Origin: Trichobilharzia regenti
Taxonomy: Eukaryota; Platyhelminthes; Trematoda; Strigeidida; Schistosomatidae
Length of the DNA: 64,000 nucleotides
Reading direction: 5' to 3'
Assembly (NCBI GenBank): GCA_944472135.2
Contig: OX235270.1
Coordinates: 71,061,168 to 71,125,167, forward strand
Shown: positions 46,901 through 49,838 of the stretch, one piece after another
Numbering within the stretch: position 1 is the first letter of the stretch
Layout: the number at the start of each line of letters is the position of its first letter
Position numbers and translations under genes: made by a program
The notes under the pieces: generated by a model
What the model was told of the DNA's origin: nothing
The model's database searches: none
What the model saw: only the letters and a program-made list of their open reading frames with translations

Positions 46901-47140
46901 ATCCCTCCAGTTACAGTAGCCATATCATCTGAACAATTAGCGCATACAATGCATCATCAAGCAGTTGATCAGACTGGAATTACTTCGAGTAAATCTGATA
47001 ATTCAAGTACCATATCTACTCAGGAAAAAACAATACAACCGGCATCTTCGTCAACTTCAGTTATCTCCAAACACCAAAAACCAAATGAAGGTGATGAAAT
47101 AAAAGAGAAATTATGCTCTATCACCACAGTTGTATCATAG
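552..47140 (+). CDS. ANK: Ankyrin (unc-44/ANK type), 3' part, 19 exons
   Basis: Ankyrins are membrane-skeleton adaptors: the repeats bind membrane proteins, the ZU5-UPA block binds beta-spectrin, and a death domain precedes a variable tail. Here, in order, are eight ankyrin repeats (matching repeats 17-24 of the usual 24), a linker, ZU5, ZU5, UPA, death domain and a Ser/Thr-rich tail. The 19 exons join without any frame conflict: 552-746, 2172-2387, 3717-4019, 7454-7643, 12645-12737, 13496-13597, 20566-20645, 22814-22911, 26423-26608, 27256-27446, 27847-28375, 29450-29678, 31719-31921, 34628-34821, 36990-37202, 38602-38733, 40998-41429, 42526-42633 and 46407-47140. The total is 4428 nt, 1475 residues and a TAG stop. 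The start lies upstream of the window. Domain identity is firm. The exact linker and tail splice forms are inferred from splice sites and phase only. Confidence 0.95.
747..2171. other. Intron 1
   Basis: AT-rich non-coding DNA with a short (AC)n run at 1842-1855. I recognise no repeat family or RNA gene. It ends in acceptor TTAG at 2168-2171. Confidence 0.75.
2172..2387 (+). CDS. ANK: Ankyrin exon 2: repeats 19-20
   Basis: 72 codons, phase 0 to 0, from acceptor TTAG to donor GTATGT. It shows [20 protein letters not shown] and [20 protein letters not shown], followed by [10 protein letters not shown]. These are textbook ankyrin repeats matching repeats 19 and 20 of the family. The join to exon 1 (CR|AGNGY) falls at the usual loop between repeats. 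Confidence 0.94.
2471..2660 (+). repeat. tRNA-Gly-like SINE with RTE-type tail
   Basis: The head, about 2485-2556, resembles a decayed tRNA-Gly: ggttgagtggtagaatg in the A-box region, a possible anticodon stem (ttcgc/gcgag), then a damaged B-box (tttcattctcgac). Downstream is agcttaaagccctatgctct, which matches the 3' end of the RTE LINEs elsewhere in the window. I read it as a SINE, not a working tRNA, because the B-box is broken and the acceptor stem does not pair well. Confidence 0.6.
2763..3005 (+). repeat. tRNA-headed SINE, RTE-type tail
   Basis: It opens with gcatcgatggcacagcggtt (an A-box like those in several other copies here) and gctcgatctccgg near the B-box. The middle runs from aagccagtaataaagctgg to the phrase ctacagaaacttcaagcg. 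It ends with gtcctatgttccac and an A-rich end, the same tail as the RTE LINE ends at 6836 and 34517. The window's last 110 bases repeat its middle and 3' part. Confidence 0.7.
3717..4019 (+). CDS. ANK: Ankyrin exon 3: repeats 21-23
   Basis: 101 codons, phase 0 to 0, acceptor TTTTAG and donor GTTGGT (weaker than its neighbours). Three repeats are clear: [40 protein letters not shown] and [20 protein letters not shown]. The middle repeat is slightly longer than usual ([15 protein letters not shown]). The AAQED and AAQQ loops match repeats 21 and 23 of animal ankyrins. Confidence 0.94.
5098..5911. mobile_element. PLE remnant inside an inverted repeat
   Basis: Arms at 5098-5217 and 5783-5911 are diverged reverse complements: gtgtgtacactaaatttgtc on the left against gacaaagttaatgtacacac on the right, with tggttattttgtatg against its complement. 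Between them, 5275-5505 on the plus strand keeps a broken GIY-YIG-type C terminus: [24 protein letters not shown] and [16 protein letters not shown]. The H...H, FKVI and EA-I pattern is typical of Penelope-like element endonuclease ends. Related copies of the arm lie near 45376 and 56140. Confidence 0.65.
6275..6880 (+). mobile_element. RTE/SR2-like LINE 3' end, decayed
   Basis: Shifted frames give [52 protein letters not shown] and [11 protein letters not shown]. These are characteristic of the region after the reverse transcriptase in RTE-clade LINEs. The 3' end is gaagccctatgttcatctag followed by aataataat, the short repeat tail typical of RTE insertions. Several stops and frameshifts make it dead. 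Only the 3' ~600 bp is present, as expected for 5'-truncated insertion. Confidence 0.8.
7454..7643 (+). CDS. ANK: Ankyrin exon 4: last repeat (24) and start of linker
   Basis: Phase 0 to 1, acceptor CTACAG and donor [26 protein letters not shown] is the degenerate last repeat (compare the family's GNTxLxIAxRxGYxSVVDTL). [20 protein letters not shown] then leads into an acidic linker. The join to exon 3 (RNQ|QGLTP) is contiguous with the family, so no exon is missing between 4019 and 7454. Confidence 0.93.
8884..9420 (-). mobile_element. RTE/SR2-like LINE 3' end, decayed
   Basis: Minus-strand frames give [57 protein letters not shown] and [14 protein letters not shown], joined across frameshifts. 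This is the RTE C-terminal block. The 3' end is at the low-coordinate side: gaagccctatgttccgctag and then aacaataataat. The upstream end blurs near 9420. Confidence 0.85.
9645..9835 (-). repeat. Sm-alpha-like SINE, near full length
   Basis: Read on the minus strand: a tRNA-like head with A-box region (cagtggctgaatgg), B-box gttcgaacccc, then tgcatactgccaatga where other copies have the hammerhead core ctgatga, then atgaaacagctgtctagtac and the tail ggttctctaactgatatca. The SINE is complete from head to tail, but the ribozyme core is mutated. Confidence 0.75.
9991..10923. mobile_element. PLE 3' ends as a long inverted repeat
   Basis: Arms at 9991-10352 and 10582-10923 are near-perfect reverse complements of about 350 bp; they differ mainly in the length of an internal (TA)n. 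Each arm encodes the same PLE C terminus ending in LNLPW: minus strand 10178-10351, plus strand 10582-10756. Key pieces are [37 protein letters not shown] and [13 protein letters not shown], the tail of a GIY-YIG endonuclease domain of Cercyon/Penelope type. The 229-bp centre holds a second palindrome (about 10430-10497). Confidence 0.85.
10059..10096. repeat. (TA)n tract in PLE arm
   Basis: About 19 AT units in the left arm of the PLE inverted repeat. The matching tract in the right arm (about 10838-10856) is half as long. Confidence 0.95.
12370..12422 (+). repeat. Sm-alpha-like SINE head fragment
   Basis: Contains gccttgtaaccggaaggtcc, B-box ggttcgaacccc and agtgggtgcgtagtgcc, then stops at a (TA)n tract. 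Only the tRNA-like head survives. Confidence 0.75.
12425..12457. repeat. (TA)n microsatellite
   Basis: About 16 AT units lying between two SINE fragments. Confidence 0.95.
12463..12562 (+). repeat. tRNA-headed SINE, shortened, RTE tail
   Basis: Starts gtgcgtcggtggcacagagg (A-box), lacks most of the B-box region, keeps aagccaataacagg and ends in ctatgttccactggaaacg, the tail shared with RTE LINEs. Confidence 0.7.
12645..12737 (+). CDS. ANK: Ankyrin exon 5: linker, possible cassette
   Basis: 93 nt, phase 1 to 1, acceptor AAACAG and donor GTAAGC. It encodes a polar stretch including [15 protein letters not shown] and [13 protein letters not shown], with no domain. A basic KKTK patch precedes an acidic/serine patch. 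Because both ends are phase 1 it can be skipped without shifting the frame. It is supported by splice sites, phase fit to exons 4 and 6, and absence of stops, not by homology. Confidence 0.78.
12738..13495. other. Intron 5
   Basis: Non-coding, AT-rich. A GC-richer patch at about 13080-13210 (cgatcgacggagcg, accggaccgacaac) may be an old repeat, but I cannot place it in a family. Confidence 0.7.
13496..13597 (+). CDS. ANK: Ankyrin exon 6: linker, possible cassette
   Basis: 102 nt, phase 1 to 1, acceptor TTCTAG and donor GTAAGT. It encodes [20 protein letters not shown] and then [13 protein letters not shown]. No domain is recognised. It is acidic and likely part of the flexible arm between the repeat solenoid and the ZU5 domains. 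It is symmetric like exon 5, so alternative use would keep the frame. Confidence 0.78.
14581..14599. repeat. (GT)n microsatellite
   Basis: About nine GT units in a GT-rich neighbourhood. Confidence 0.9.
14835..15640 (+). mobile_element. Non-LTR retrotransposon 3' remnant
   Basis: The open part (14868-15221) shows [40 protein letters not shown] and LLYGCET, then [20 protein letters not shown]. Beyond the first stop, [11 protein letters not shown] follows. The YLGS, ISARIxKA, LLYGCETW and HRLRWLGH blocks are standard in the region after the RT of schistosome LINEs. Stops, two GTG-repeat patches (15391-15411, 15568-15585) and frameshifts show that it is dead. It is a different family from the RTE ends with the gaagccctatg tail. 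Confidence 0.8.
16406..16483. repeat. (TA)39 microsatellite
   Basis: 78 bases of uninterrupted AT alternation, the longest such tract in the window. Confidence 0.98.
16741..16782 (+). CDS. Candidate 42-nt ankyrin cassette exon
   Basis: It is preceded by a pyrimidine-rich stretch and acceptor ATCTAG and followed by GTATGC. It is open in the frame set by exon 6, and phase 1 to 1, so it would add 14 residues ([14 protein letters not shown] with the borrowed first base) before exon 7. It has no homology support. A random 42-nt open interval between splice-like sites is possible, so it stays a candidate. Confidence 0.35.
17593..18422. repeat. Inverted repeat with ~155-bp arms
   Basis: The arms 17593-17744 and 18260-18422 are reverse complements with few mismatches: ccaatgacggtgattttccg on the left against cggaaaatcaccgtcattgg on the right, both continuing through a TAATAA-rich patch to a caccaca-like end. 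The spacer (about 515 bp) holds a Sm-alpha-like tail fragment (18205-18257) and a small open frame of no known kind. The arms encode nothing recognisable. It may be a non-autonomous transposon or a folded-back PLE/LINE end. Confidence 0.8.
18205..18257 (+). repeat. Sm-alpha-like SINE 3' fragment
   Basis: aggttttccagtggttctct and then aactgatgtcagctcatgat match the tail of the other Sm-alpha-like copies. Confidence 0.7.
19018..19057. repeat. (TA)n microsatellite
   Basis: About 20 AT units in intron 6. Confidence 0.95.
19718..19850 (+). repeat. Sm-alpha-like SINE, 5'-truncated, hammerhead-like core
   Basis: It begins within the B-box (tcgaaccccagtgggtgcgt), then ctgatga at 19738-19744, a possible stem II (gtcc/ggac) and gacatgaacagctg where the ribozyme would have gaaac. 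The tail is gtccagtactcccagg and then ggttctctaactaatgtcag. The core is close to the schistosome hammerhead but has an extra aga after ctgatga and a damaged GAAA. Confidence 0.75.
20566..20645 (+). CDS. ANK: Ankyrin exon 7: linker
   Basis: 80 nt, phase 1 to 0, acceptor CAAAAG and donor GTAAGT. It encodes [20 protein letters not shown] and then PKSVHN, a Ser/Thr-rich linker with no domain. It is the exon that brings the phase-1 linker block back to phase 0, so it is likely constitutive. Confidence 0.82.
20646..22813. other. Intron 7
   Basis: No transposon is recognised. The interval 21690-22060 is strongly T/C-rich on the plus strand and gives several overlapping short open frames, which I read as low complexity. 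A GT-rich patch follows near 22440. Confidence 0.75.
22814..22911 (+). CDS. ANK: Ankyrin exon 8: linker to ZU5
   Basis: 98 nt, phase 0 to 2, acceptor TTGTAG and donor GTATGT. It encodes [20 protein letters not shown] and ends VVKRPVNTG. The last residues join exon 9 as NTG|FLVSF, matching the family's transition into the first ZU5 domain (xSGFLVSFMVDARGG). Confidence 0.9.
23047..23248. repeat. Inverted pair of Sm-alpha-like SINE tails
   Basis: The left arm 23047-23125 (minus orientation: ctgacttcatttagagaacc, gggagtactgaata) faces a plus-strand arm 23168-23248 (gagaccctaaaaatgg, ccagtgctcctggttctcc, cgtgatcaaac). The layout, tails outward, is the same as at 201-400. Confidence 0.65.
23792..25185 (-). 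mobile_element. RTE/SR2-like LINE with RT remnant
   Basis: The longest RTE piece here. From high to low coordinates on the minus strand: [20 protein letters not shown] (RT start), [36 protein letters not shown], then VNDLC where RTE elements have the catalytic [19 protein letters not shown] and GLQVN-like [14 protein letters not shown], ending with the gaagc-ctatgttccactag-type tail at 23792. Frameshifts and the altered catalytic motif make it inactive. It lacks the 5' endonuclease. Confidence 0.85.
26423..26608 (+). CDS. ANK: Ankyrin exon 9: first ZU5 domain, N-terminal half
   Basis: 186 nt, phase 2 to 2, acceptor TTGTAG and donor [19 protein letters not shown] is the hallmark of the first ankyrin ZU5. 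The DAR triplet is the site whose replacement abolishes beta-spectrin binding in vertebrate ankyrins (family knowledge), so spectrin binding is probably kept. [20 protein letters not shown] follows the family closely, then a less conserved loop ([15 protein letters not shown]). Confidence 0.95.
26609..27255. other. Intron 9
   Basis: It contains one decayed Sm-alpha-like SINE (26800-26995). The rest has ATT repeats and a TTG run just before the acceptor (27217-27240). Confidence 0.7.
26800..26995. repeat. Decayed Sm-alpha-like SINE, head and tail in opposite orientation
   Basis: The head lies in minus orientation (ggggactcgaactcaggtta, B-box complement, then acgagatgagcttg). The tail follows in plus orientation (gttcctctaactgatatcaa). 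This again resembles an inverted pair. Confidence 0.5.
27256..27446 (+). CDS. ANK: Ankyrin exon 10: first ZU5 domain, C-terminal half
   Basis: 191 nt, phase 2 to 1, acceptor CCACAG and donor GTAAGT. It encodes [40 protein letters not shown] and then an Asp/Gln-rich turn. It matches the ankyrin ZU5 line GPxGxxFxxPVIVEIPHF...ELxVLRSENGxxWKEH. Confidence 0.95.
27447..27846. other. Intron 10
   Basis: 400 bp of AT-rich sequence. Nothing is recognised. Confidence 0.8.
27847..28375 (+). CDS. ANK: Ankyrin exon 11: end of ZU5-1 and most of ZU5-2
   Basis: 529 nt, phase 1 to 2, acceptor TTTTAG and donor GTACAT. It carries the end of ZU5-1 ([20 protein letters not shown]) and the second ZU5 ([65 protein letters not shown]). 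This is the best-conserved exon in the window. A serine-rich insert ([14 protein letters not shown]) replaces the variable loop before [10 protein letters not shown]. Confidence 0.97.
28376..29449. other. Intron 11
   Basis: It has one tRNA-headed SINE (28648-28815). The rest is AT-rich, ending in a (TC)n run at 29428-29443 that serves as the polypyrimidine tract of exon 12. Confidence 0.75.
28648..28815 (-). repeat. tRNA-headed SINE with RTE-type tail
   Basis: On the minus strand: an A-box-like gttcgatagttgaatgc, B-box-like gagttcaattctcgg, a body with cccagtccggtgaaattaac, and a 3' end agcttgaagccc that matches the start of the RTE 3' tail. Confidence 0.6.
29450..29678 (+). CDS. ANK: Ankyrin exon 12: ZU5-2/UPA
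   Basis: 229 nt, phase 2 to 0, acceptor TTCTAG after a (TC)n tract, donor GTGTGC. It encodes [52 protein letters not shown] and [12 protein letters not shown]. It matches the family's FWLxDC...LYRELxxVPYMAKFVVFAK...LRCFCMTDDKVDKTLEQ line, the start of the UPA domain. Confidence 0.96.
29763..29940 (+). repeat. tRNA-headed SINE, 'ggtcggcctgcaaaatttgg' family, copy 1
   Basis: Head gtgcgtcgatgggacagtgg (A-box) and ggggttcgacctcc (B-box). The body is tatctatggtcggcctgc, aaaatttgggctaccgatat and ccatacctgaacc, with the end gtgtggaatcaagctgaaat. Two more copies are at 36280 and 45991. It has the same kind of head as the RTE-tailed SINEs but a different tail. It begins 84 bp after the exon 12 donor. 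Confidence 0.85.
30214..30242. repeat. (TA)n microsatellite
   Basis: About 14 AT units. Confidence 0.95.
30958..31435. repeat. Sm-alpha-like SINE pieces in inverted orientation
   Basis: 30958-31110 is a minus-strand copy (cacttagagaacag, agtactagacagctctttca, gtcgaacgtagaacctccag). 31240-31435 is a plus-strand copy (agaaggaccttggttctatc, then ttctctaactaatatcag, ccagtgactgtgacggtcat in the head). The tails face outward, separated by about 130 bp. Confidence 0.65.
31719..31921 (+). CDS. ANK: Ankyrin exon 13: UPA domain
   Basis: 203 nt, phase 0 to 2. The acceptor is AAAAAAAG after a T-rich stretch, an A-rich and probably weak 3' splice site; the donor is GTAATT. It encodes [36 protein letters not shown] and [10 protein letters not shown]. 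It matches the ankyrin UPA core (GNLxPV...FxxFRENRLxxxxKxRDTSQ...GxLSFL). Confidence 0.95.
33765..34180 (+). mobile_element. PLE 3' end, heavily decayed
   Basis: Starts gcaggtggcagattgcca, as at 10549, then aaacacttgattgatatgaa where the intact copy encodes KHLIEMN, and cttaacctaccttggttatc encoding the LNLPW end. The 3' untranslated part matches the arms at 9991-10923 (taaatgtttggtcatac, cacatttttgatacacattc, tctctaataatgcc). No open frame survives. Confidence 0.75.
34395..34552 (+). mobile_element. RTE/SR2-like LINE 3' tip
   Basis: gtgacatggaggagatcatg, gaagaggagttgaaacagta and the end gaagccctatgttccactag, then a (TA)n at 34557-34574. It is only 50 bp upstream of exon 14's acceptor region. 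Confidence 0.8.
34628..34821 (+). CDS. ANK: Ankyrin exon 14: UPA to death-domain linker
   Basis: 194 nt, phase 2 to 1, acceptor ATTATAG and donor GTGAGT. It encodes [37 protein letters not shown] and a Tyr/Gln/Thr-rich stretch. No domain. It sits where vertebrate ankyrins have the unstructured link between UPA and death domain, here short (about 65 residues, with no giant exon). Confidence 0.9.
35254..36025. repeat. Near-perfect palindrome, ~330-bp arms
   Basis: The left arm (about 35254-35578) and right arm (about 35700-36025) are reverse complements with only a few differences, such as ggcaccataa against ttatggtacc. About 120 bp separates them. Signature pieces: gatttctgcagaatgttatg, ctctcatcagctgcttacag, cctaatgtatcagtcactcg. 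Weaker single copies occur at 34938-34985 and at about 60515-60580. The arms encode no recognisable protein. Confidence 0.9.
36279..36456 (+). repeat. tRNA-headed SINE, 'ggtcggcctgcaaaatttgg' family, copy 2
   Basis: gtgtgcgtcggtggaacagt, gaagttcgatcccc (B-box), tatctatggtcggcctgc, gggctaccgatatccatgc and the end gtgtggaatcaagctgtaat. It is about 90% similar to the copies at 29763 and 45991 by eye. Confidence 0.88.
36990..37202 (+). CDS. ANK: Ankyrin exon 15: death domain, first part
   Basis: 213 nt, phase 1 to 1, acceptor GATCAG and donor [47 protein letters not shown] and NPFS follow the death-domain helices of ankyrins (compare WxELARELxFSxxDIxxIRxENPxSLxxQSxxLLxxWxxREG). Helix 1 carries the typical buried Trp. 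The domain finishes in exon 16. Confidence 0.94.
37203..38601. other. Intron 15
   Basis: A PLE remnant (37266-37830) fills the first half. The rest has a short (GT)n at 38308-38324 and ATT repeats. Nothing else is recognised. Confidence 0.7.
37266..37830. mobile_element. PLE 3' remnant, minus strand, with inverted end
   Basis: 37266-37650 is the minus-strand copy of the PLE end: UTR part caatctgatcacatatttac, gattaccaag-like aattaccaaggtcggtta, then an AAT expansion (37446-37476), cctctgcgtatttcag and attcatatgaattaaatgtt (KHLI region). From 37741 the UTR appears again in the plus orientation (tatcagattgcacaaataat, atctctaatcttctaataac). It is the same fold-back organisation as at 9991-10923. 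Confidence 0.75.
38602..38733 (+). CDS. ANK: Ankyrin exon 16: death domain, end
   Basis: 132 nt, phase 1 to 1, acceptor CCTCTAG and donor GTAAGT. It encodes [20 protein letters not shown] and then [20 protein letters not shown]. It matches the last death-domain helices (xxLxxALxxIxRxDIVxxLE). The rest is the start of the tail. Confidence 0.93.
39725..40105 (+). mobile_element. RTE/SR2-like LINE 3' end, decayed
   Basis: Frames give [27 protein letters not shown] and [11 protein letters not shown], then atgacatggaggagattgtg and the end gaagctctatgttccattcg with aataataca. It is a typical 5'-truncated copy. Confidence 0.82.
40355..40415. repeat. (CT)n-(TA)n compound microsatellite
   Basis: A CCCT/CT run passes directly into about 15 TA units. 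Confidence 0.95.
40525..40726. repeat. Short inverted repeat, 65-bp arms
   Basis: The arms 40525-40589 and 40662-40726 pair along their whole length with a few mismatches: tttgatttgacactgataac against gttactagtgtcaaatcaaa, and ggtgcagactgaattct against agaattcagtctgcacc. The 72-bp centre encodes nothing. The size and layout resemble a small non-autonomous element. Confidence 0.85.
40760..40905 (+). repeat. tRNA-like SINE head
   Basis: gcctgaatagctcagtggta (A-box) and acgcgggtttgaatcac (B-box) at the right distance, followed by gaagggacatgagttcc. The acceptor stem does not pair, so a working tRNA is unlikely. Confidence 0.6.
40998..41429 (+). CDS. ANK: Ankyrin exon 17: tail
   Basis: 432 nt, phase 1 to 1, acceptor TTTCAG and donor GTAAGT. 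A disordered Ser/Thr/Pro tail: [53 protein letters not shown] and [14 protein letters not shown]. No domain. The length without stops plus the phase fit to exons 16 and 18 support it. Confidence 0.9.
41430..42525. other. Intron 17
   Basis: AT-rich. At about 42225-42345 there is a decayed Sm-alpha-like SINE (gatgaagagtctcaaacgac, gcagaaacagccgacc, ctgactgatttcggttcgtg). Nothing else is recognised. Confidence 0.65.
42526..42633 (+). CDS. ANK: Ankyrin exon 18: tail, possible cassette
   Basis: 108 nt, phase 1 to 1, acceptor CTGTAG and donor GTAAGC. It encodes [20 protein letters not shown] and then [15 protein letters not shown]. No domain. It is symmetric and skippable, and its donor is compatible with both candidate last exons (46407 and 49839). 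Confidence 0.85.
42655..42822 (-). repeat. tRNA-headed SINE with RTE tail
   Basis: On the minus strand: gtgcgtcggtggcacagagg, B-box ggggttcgacccccgg, taggccagtaataaggctgg and the tail gaagccctatgctccactgg. A clear chimera of a tRNA-like head and an RTE LINE end. Confidence 0.82.
43487..43507. repeat. (GT)n microsatellite
   Basis: About ten GT units. Confidence 0.9.
43960..43995. repeat. (TA)n microsatellite
   Basis: About 18 AT units. Confidence 0.95.
44270..44455 (-). repeat. Sm-alpha-like SINE, near full length
   Basis: On the minus strand: tcagtggataaatggtctac (A-box region), B-box gttcgatcctcg, then gtactcatgaagagtcccaa (one change from the ctgatga core), actagaatgaaacaactg, and the tail ggttctttgactgatatcc. 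Confidence 0.78.
45280..45660. repeat. PLE-related dispersed repeat with 26-bp terminal palindrome
   Basis: 45372-45397 and 45628-45653 are perfect reverse complements (aatataagaacaaaaagttc...). Inside, gcgaagagtctctttttgg, gctgtacaatcgcatttaga and gtgtatgtgtgcacatta match the arms at 5098 and 5783 and the copy near 56140. Confidence 0.7.
45991..46165 (-). repeat. tRNA-headed SINE, 'ggtcggcctgcaaaatttgg' family, copy 3
   Basis: Minus strand: tgcgtcggtggaacagtggt, B-box region gcgattcgatccc, tatctatggttggcctgc, gggctaccgatttcacatg and the end agctg. It lies 240 bp upstream of exon 19. Confidence 0.88.
46407..47140 (+). CDS. ANK: Ankyrin exon 19: last exon with duplicated Cys/His module
   Basis: 734 nt from acceptor TTTCAG (phase 1) to a TAG stop. 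The tail is mostly Ser/Thr-rich. Between them, two modules repeat with a 53-residue period: 46583-46696 (38 residues) and 46742-46858 (39 residues). Each contains VCKT-x5-PCEQ, then H-x2/3-PRC, then [15 protein letters not shown]. Cys/His spacing is C-x8-C-x6-H-x3-C in the first and C-x8-C-x6-HHH-x2-C in the second. I know no named domain with this pattern. It could bind a metal or be a docking peptide. The conserved [14 protein letters not shown] block is stronger than anything else in the tail. Confidence 0.92.
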
Positions 47141-47789
47141 TATTCATGCATTGTGACTGCTTGAATCTTCGTTTACTAAGCGTAGTTTGTTTTTGGTAGT
47201 AGTTAATCTTGTATTTCTGACGAGTTGTTTGATCTTAGCCATTTTATCTTATTTAGTTTAATTATGTATATATTTCAAATACTACGTCTTGCTGTGGATA
47301 CGCAAAATAGCACTCATTGATCATAGTACTAAGAAGAAGGATCTGTGCTATGCTCTTGTATAATATACTGTTCATGATCCAATCAACACTTTTACTACAG
47401 TATATCCCCTTAATGGTTTGGCAATATTATACAGTACTGTAAATTACTCGCAGCTTGCTCGTAGTTGCCAATTCACTAGTAATAATAACAATAATAGTGA
47501 TAATAATAATAATAGAGTAGTTAGTACCTTACATTTTCAGGCATGACTTTTTTGTATGTTGAATGAATGAATGGCTTTCTTTCTTTTTTGTGTATGCTTG
47601 ATAAGTTCTACATATTTTGACAGTTTCATTATTTATGACCACAGAAACAAACCTGGAGATGTAGAATTTATTATCATAAGCAGTCGACTGTCTGATTTAA
47701 ATTGAGTTAACCACAAGGAATTTTTCATGTACTAGGCTATATTAGTCATGTGTATTGTGGGAGACAGCTGATTACCCAAGTTGAAGTAG

Positions 47790-47870
47790 CAGTTACAGTG
47801 GAATTCGAACCTGGAACGCACCGGCTAAAAGTTAGGTGCCCGGGTCAATGAGCCACATTTACACTGTCAA
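47790..47870 (-). repeat. tRNA-like SINE head
   Basis: Minus strand: tggctcattgacccgggc (A-box region) and ccaggttcgaattcc (B-box). The acceptor stem is absent. Confidence 0.55.
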
Positions 47871-48039
47871 GTGTCCTAACACTGAGTCCAGAGGATTTAC
47901 TGTGACCGAATTGACGGTGAACTGCATCGTTTCAACTAGCTGGCACACGGCACGGATGAGAATGTCAATACCAGAATCAGAAACTCAGCACAGACGTTCC
48001 CTACTCTGAAATCAGTTTAGAAGTCTTTTGCATTCAGCA

Positions 48040-48525
48040 GCATGAAGAACAAGATACGGATTTTCGACACCAATGTTAAGTCAGTCAGTTCTTCCATATA
48101 CTCCAGAAACTTGGCCTGTGCATCTCGGAAAGCATTACTGACAGCCAGTTTCAGATGCCTTTCCTGGCTTCATCCTGACGATTAAATGCCTGCCAGAAAC
48201 AATTAAGAAGAAGAACCCCCGGGAACAAACTAATCAAGGGATCTATCGGTCAACAAATACGCTGAAGAAAATTGAGATGATGGATTGGTCACAAGCTCCG
48301 GGTGACACTCTGCAGACCTGACCTTCGCTCGATTGTTACCGTGAATTGGAAACGACGAGTTGGGCGTTGACCCGAGAGTGGCATGGAGGAGGAGGAGGAG
48401 GAGACGAGAGACTATAGTCAATCGTTGGGCCATTTTAAGAAGACTACAGAGGAGAATAGGACAAAGTGAACATGTGCTGTTAAAGCCCTATGTTCCACTC
48501 GGAACCCAAGGGAACAAATTAATGA
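48040..48525 (+). mobile_element. RTE/SR2-like LINE 3' end, decayed
   Basis: acaagatacggattttcgac encodes KIRIFDTNV; then a frame with LTASFRCLSW, and DWSQAPG where others have GHTLRKP. agagtggcatggaggaggag contains a (GGA)n, and the end is aagccctatgttccactcgg. Confidence 0.8.
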
Positions 48526-48683
48526 TAATAAGCGACTGTTTCATCTACGTATGTACTACCCCACCCTGCTAATTTACATTATTTACTAATAGACAGTGGA
48601 AAGTAGATTACTATAAATCGCAGATAAATGAAATAAGAAGGTTGTCGATATCTTTTTTGTTTTTAAAACAATTCATGTTTTAT

Positions 48684-48689
48684 AATAAA
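48684..48689 (+). terminator. Candidate AATAAA polyadenylation signal (short form)
   Basis: First AATAAA seen after the stop at 47140, about 1.5 kb downstream. A long 3' UTR containing a LINE fragment would be implied, so support is weak. Confidence 0.25.
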
Positions 48690-49838
48690 GAATGTTTCAT
48701 GCATGTGTCACACATACTTCATATGTTTAAGATCAGATTTATTTAAGGTTTTTATTCTGTCTGCAGTGTGTTGATGGTTCATTGGTAGAGATTGTTTACA
48801 CACTCTGGAGAAACACAGAAATGTAGAGAGAATAAACTCAGTAAGATAACAATGGAGTAATGTGAGTGGATGACAGAGAAAGAGAGAGAGAGAGAGTTAT
48901 CCAGAGGCATGACGATAAGAATTGATGACATCTAAGCTATTATGATCTATTGTATCAAGTATTTAAGGTGCATTTGGTTTTTCTTTCCACAAAAGTGAAG
49001 GGATAGGGGAAAGGGATTTGCGCATTTATATATTTACTTATTTATGCATAGGTATTATTTAGTGTCAAACAAACTATACTTCTTTTTTAATTTCCGTTGT
49101 CTAAACTAGTTTTTCTTTTCTTTTCTTTCCACACTCTCACTCCTTATACGTTTGTCGGCTGTTTTGTTTTGTTGTTGCTAAAATTAAACAAATCATCAAC
49201 ATCGTCATCATCATCAACAACAACAAATAAACAAAAAAAACTCCGTTTATGGTTTTTTTTCTCGTTCACTTTTACTGCTTCCTATTTGGCGTTGTTTAAA
49301 AAAAAATGTTCAACATCAAAACATTGTAATAAAACAACATACCATAACTGTTGCTAATATGCCCGTATGAAATATTCCGTCTAATCTTAACCTCTTTTGT
49401 TAATATTATTTTATGTGCGTGTGCAAAAACATGATGTATGTATGTATGTATGTGTGTGTGTATTTGTGTTTGTGTGTGTGGATGCGGATGCACGCGTATC
49501 GGTTCGCCTTTTTTTCGTTGTCGTTGTTGTTGATGTTGCGTTCACTCATTCGCGTGTATGTCTGTCTGTTAATAACCTTAATCATGTTTAATATTATGTC
49601 GTTTGTTTTTACGCCACTGTTTGGGGAAAAAAATAATAATAATCTGCAATCTCTGCTATATAAATATATATATATATATATATTCCCTAACTAATGTGAT
49701 ATCTTATAAAAATTGTTTACCTGTCATCATATCGTCTTGAAATCAACACTAATTAAATGTTGAAAAATCTGTTCTCATGATAAATGTATAACGCTTTAAC
49801 AATATCATTTATTACCCCTCATCGGTCTCTCAAATTAG

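Larger units (their letters stand above)
47141..49838. other. 3' UTR of the short form / intron to the alternative last exon
   Basis: A tRNA-like SINE head (47790-47870), an RTE LINE end (48040-48525) and T-rich low-complexity sequence (49090-49680). A possible polyadenylation signal is at 48684. No other coding signal. Confidence 0.65.
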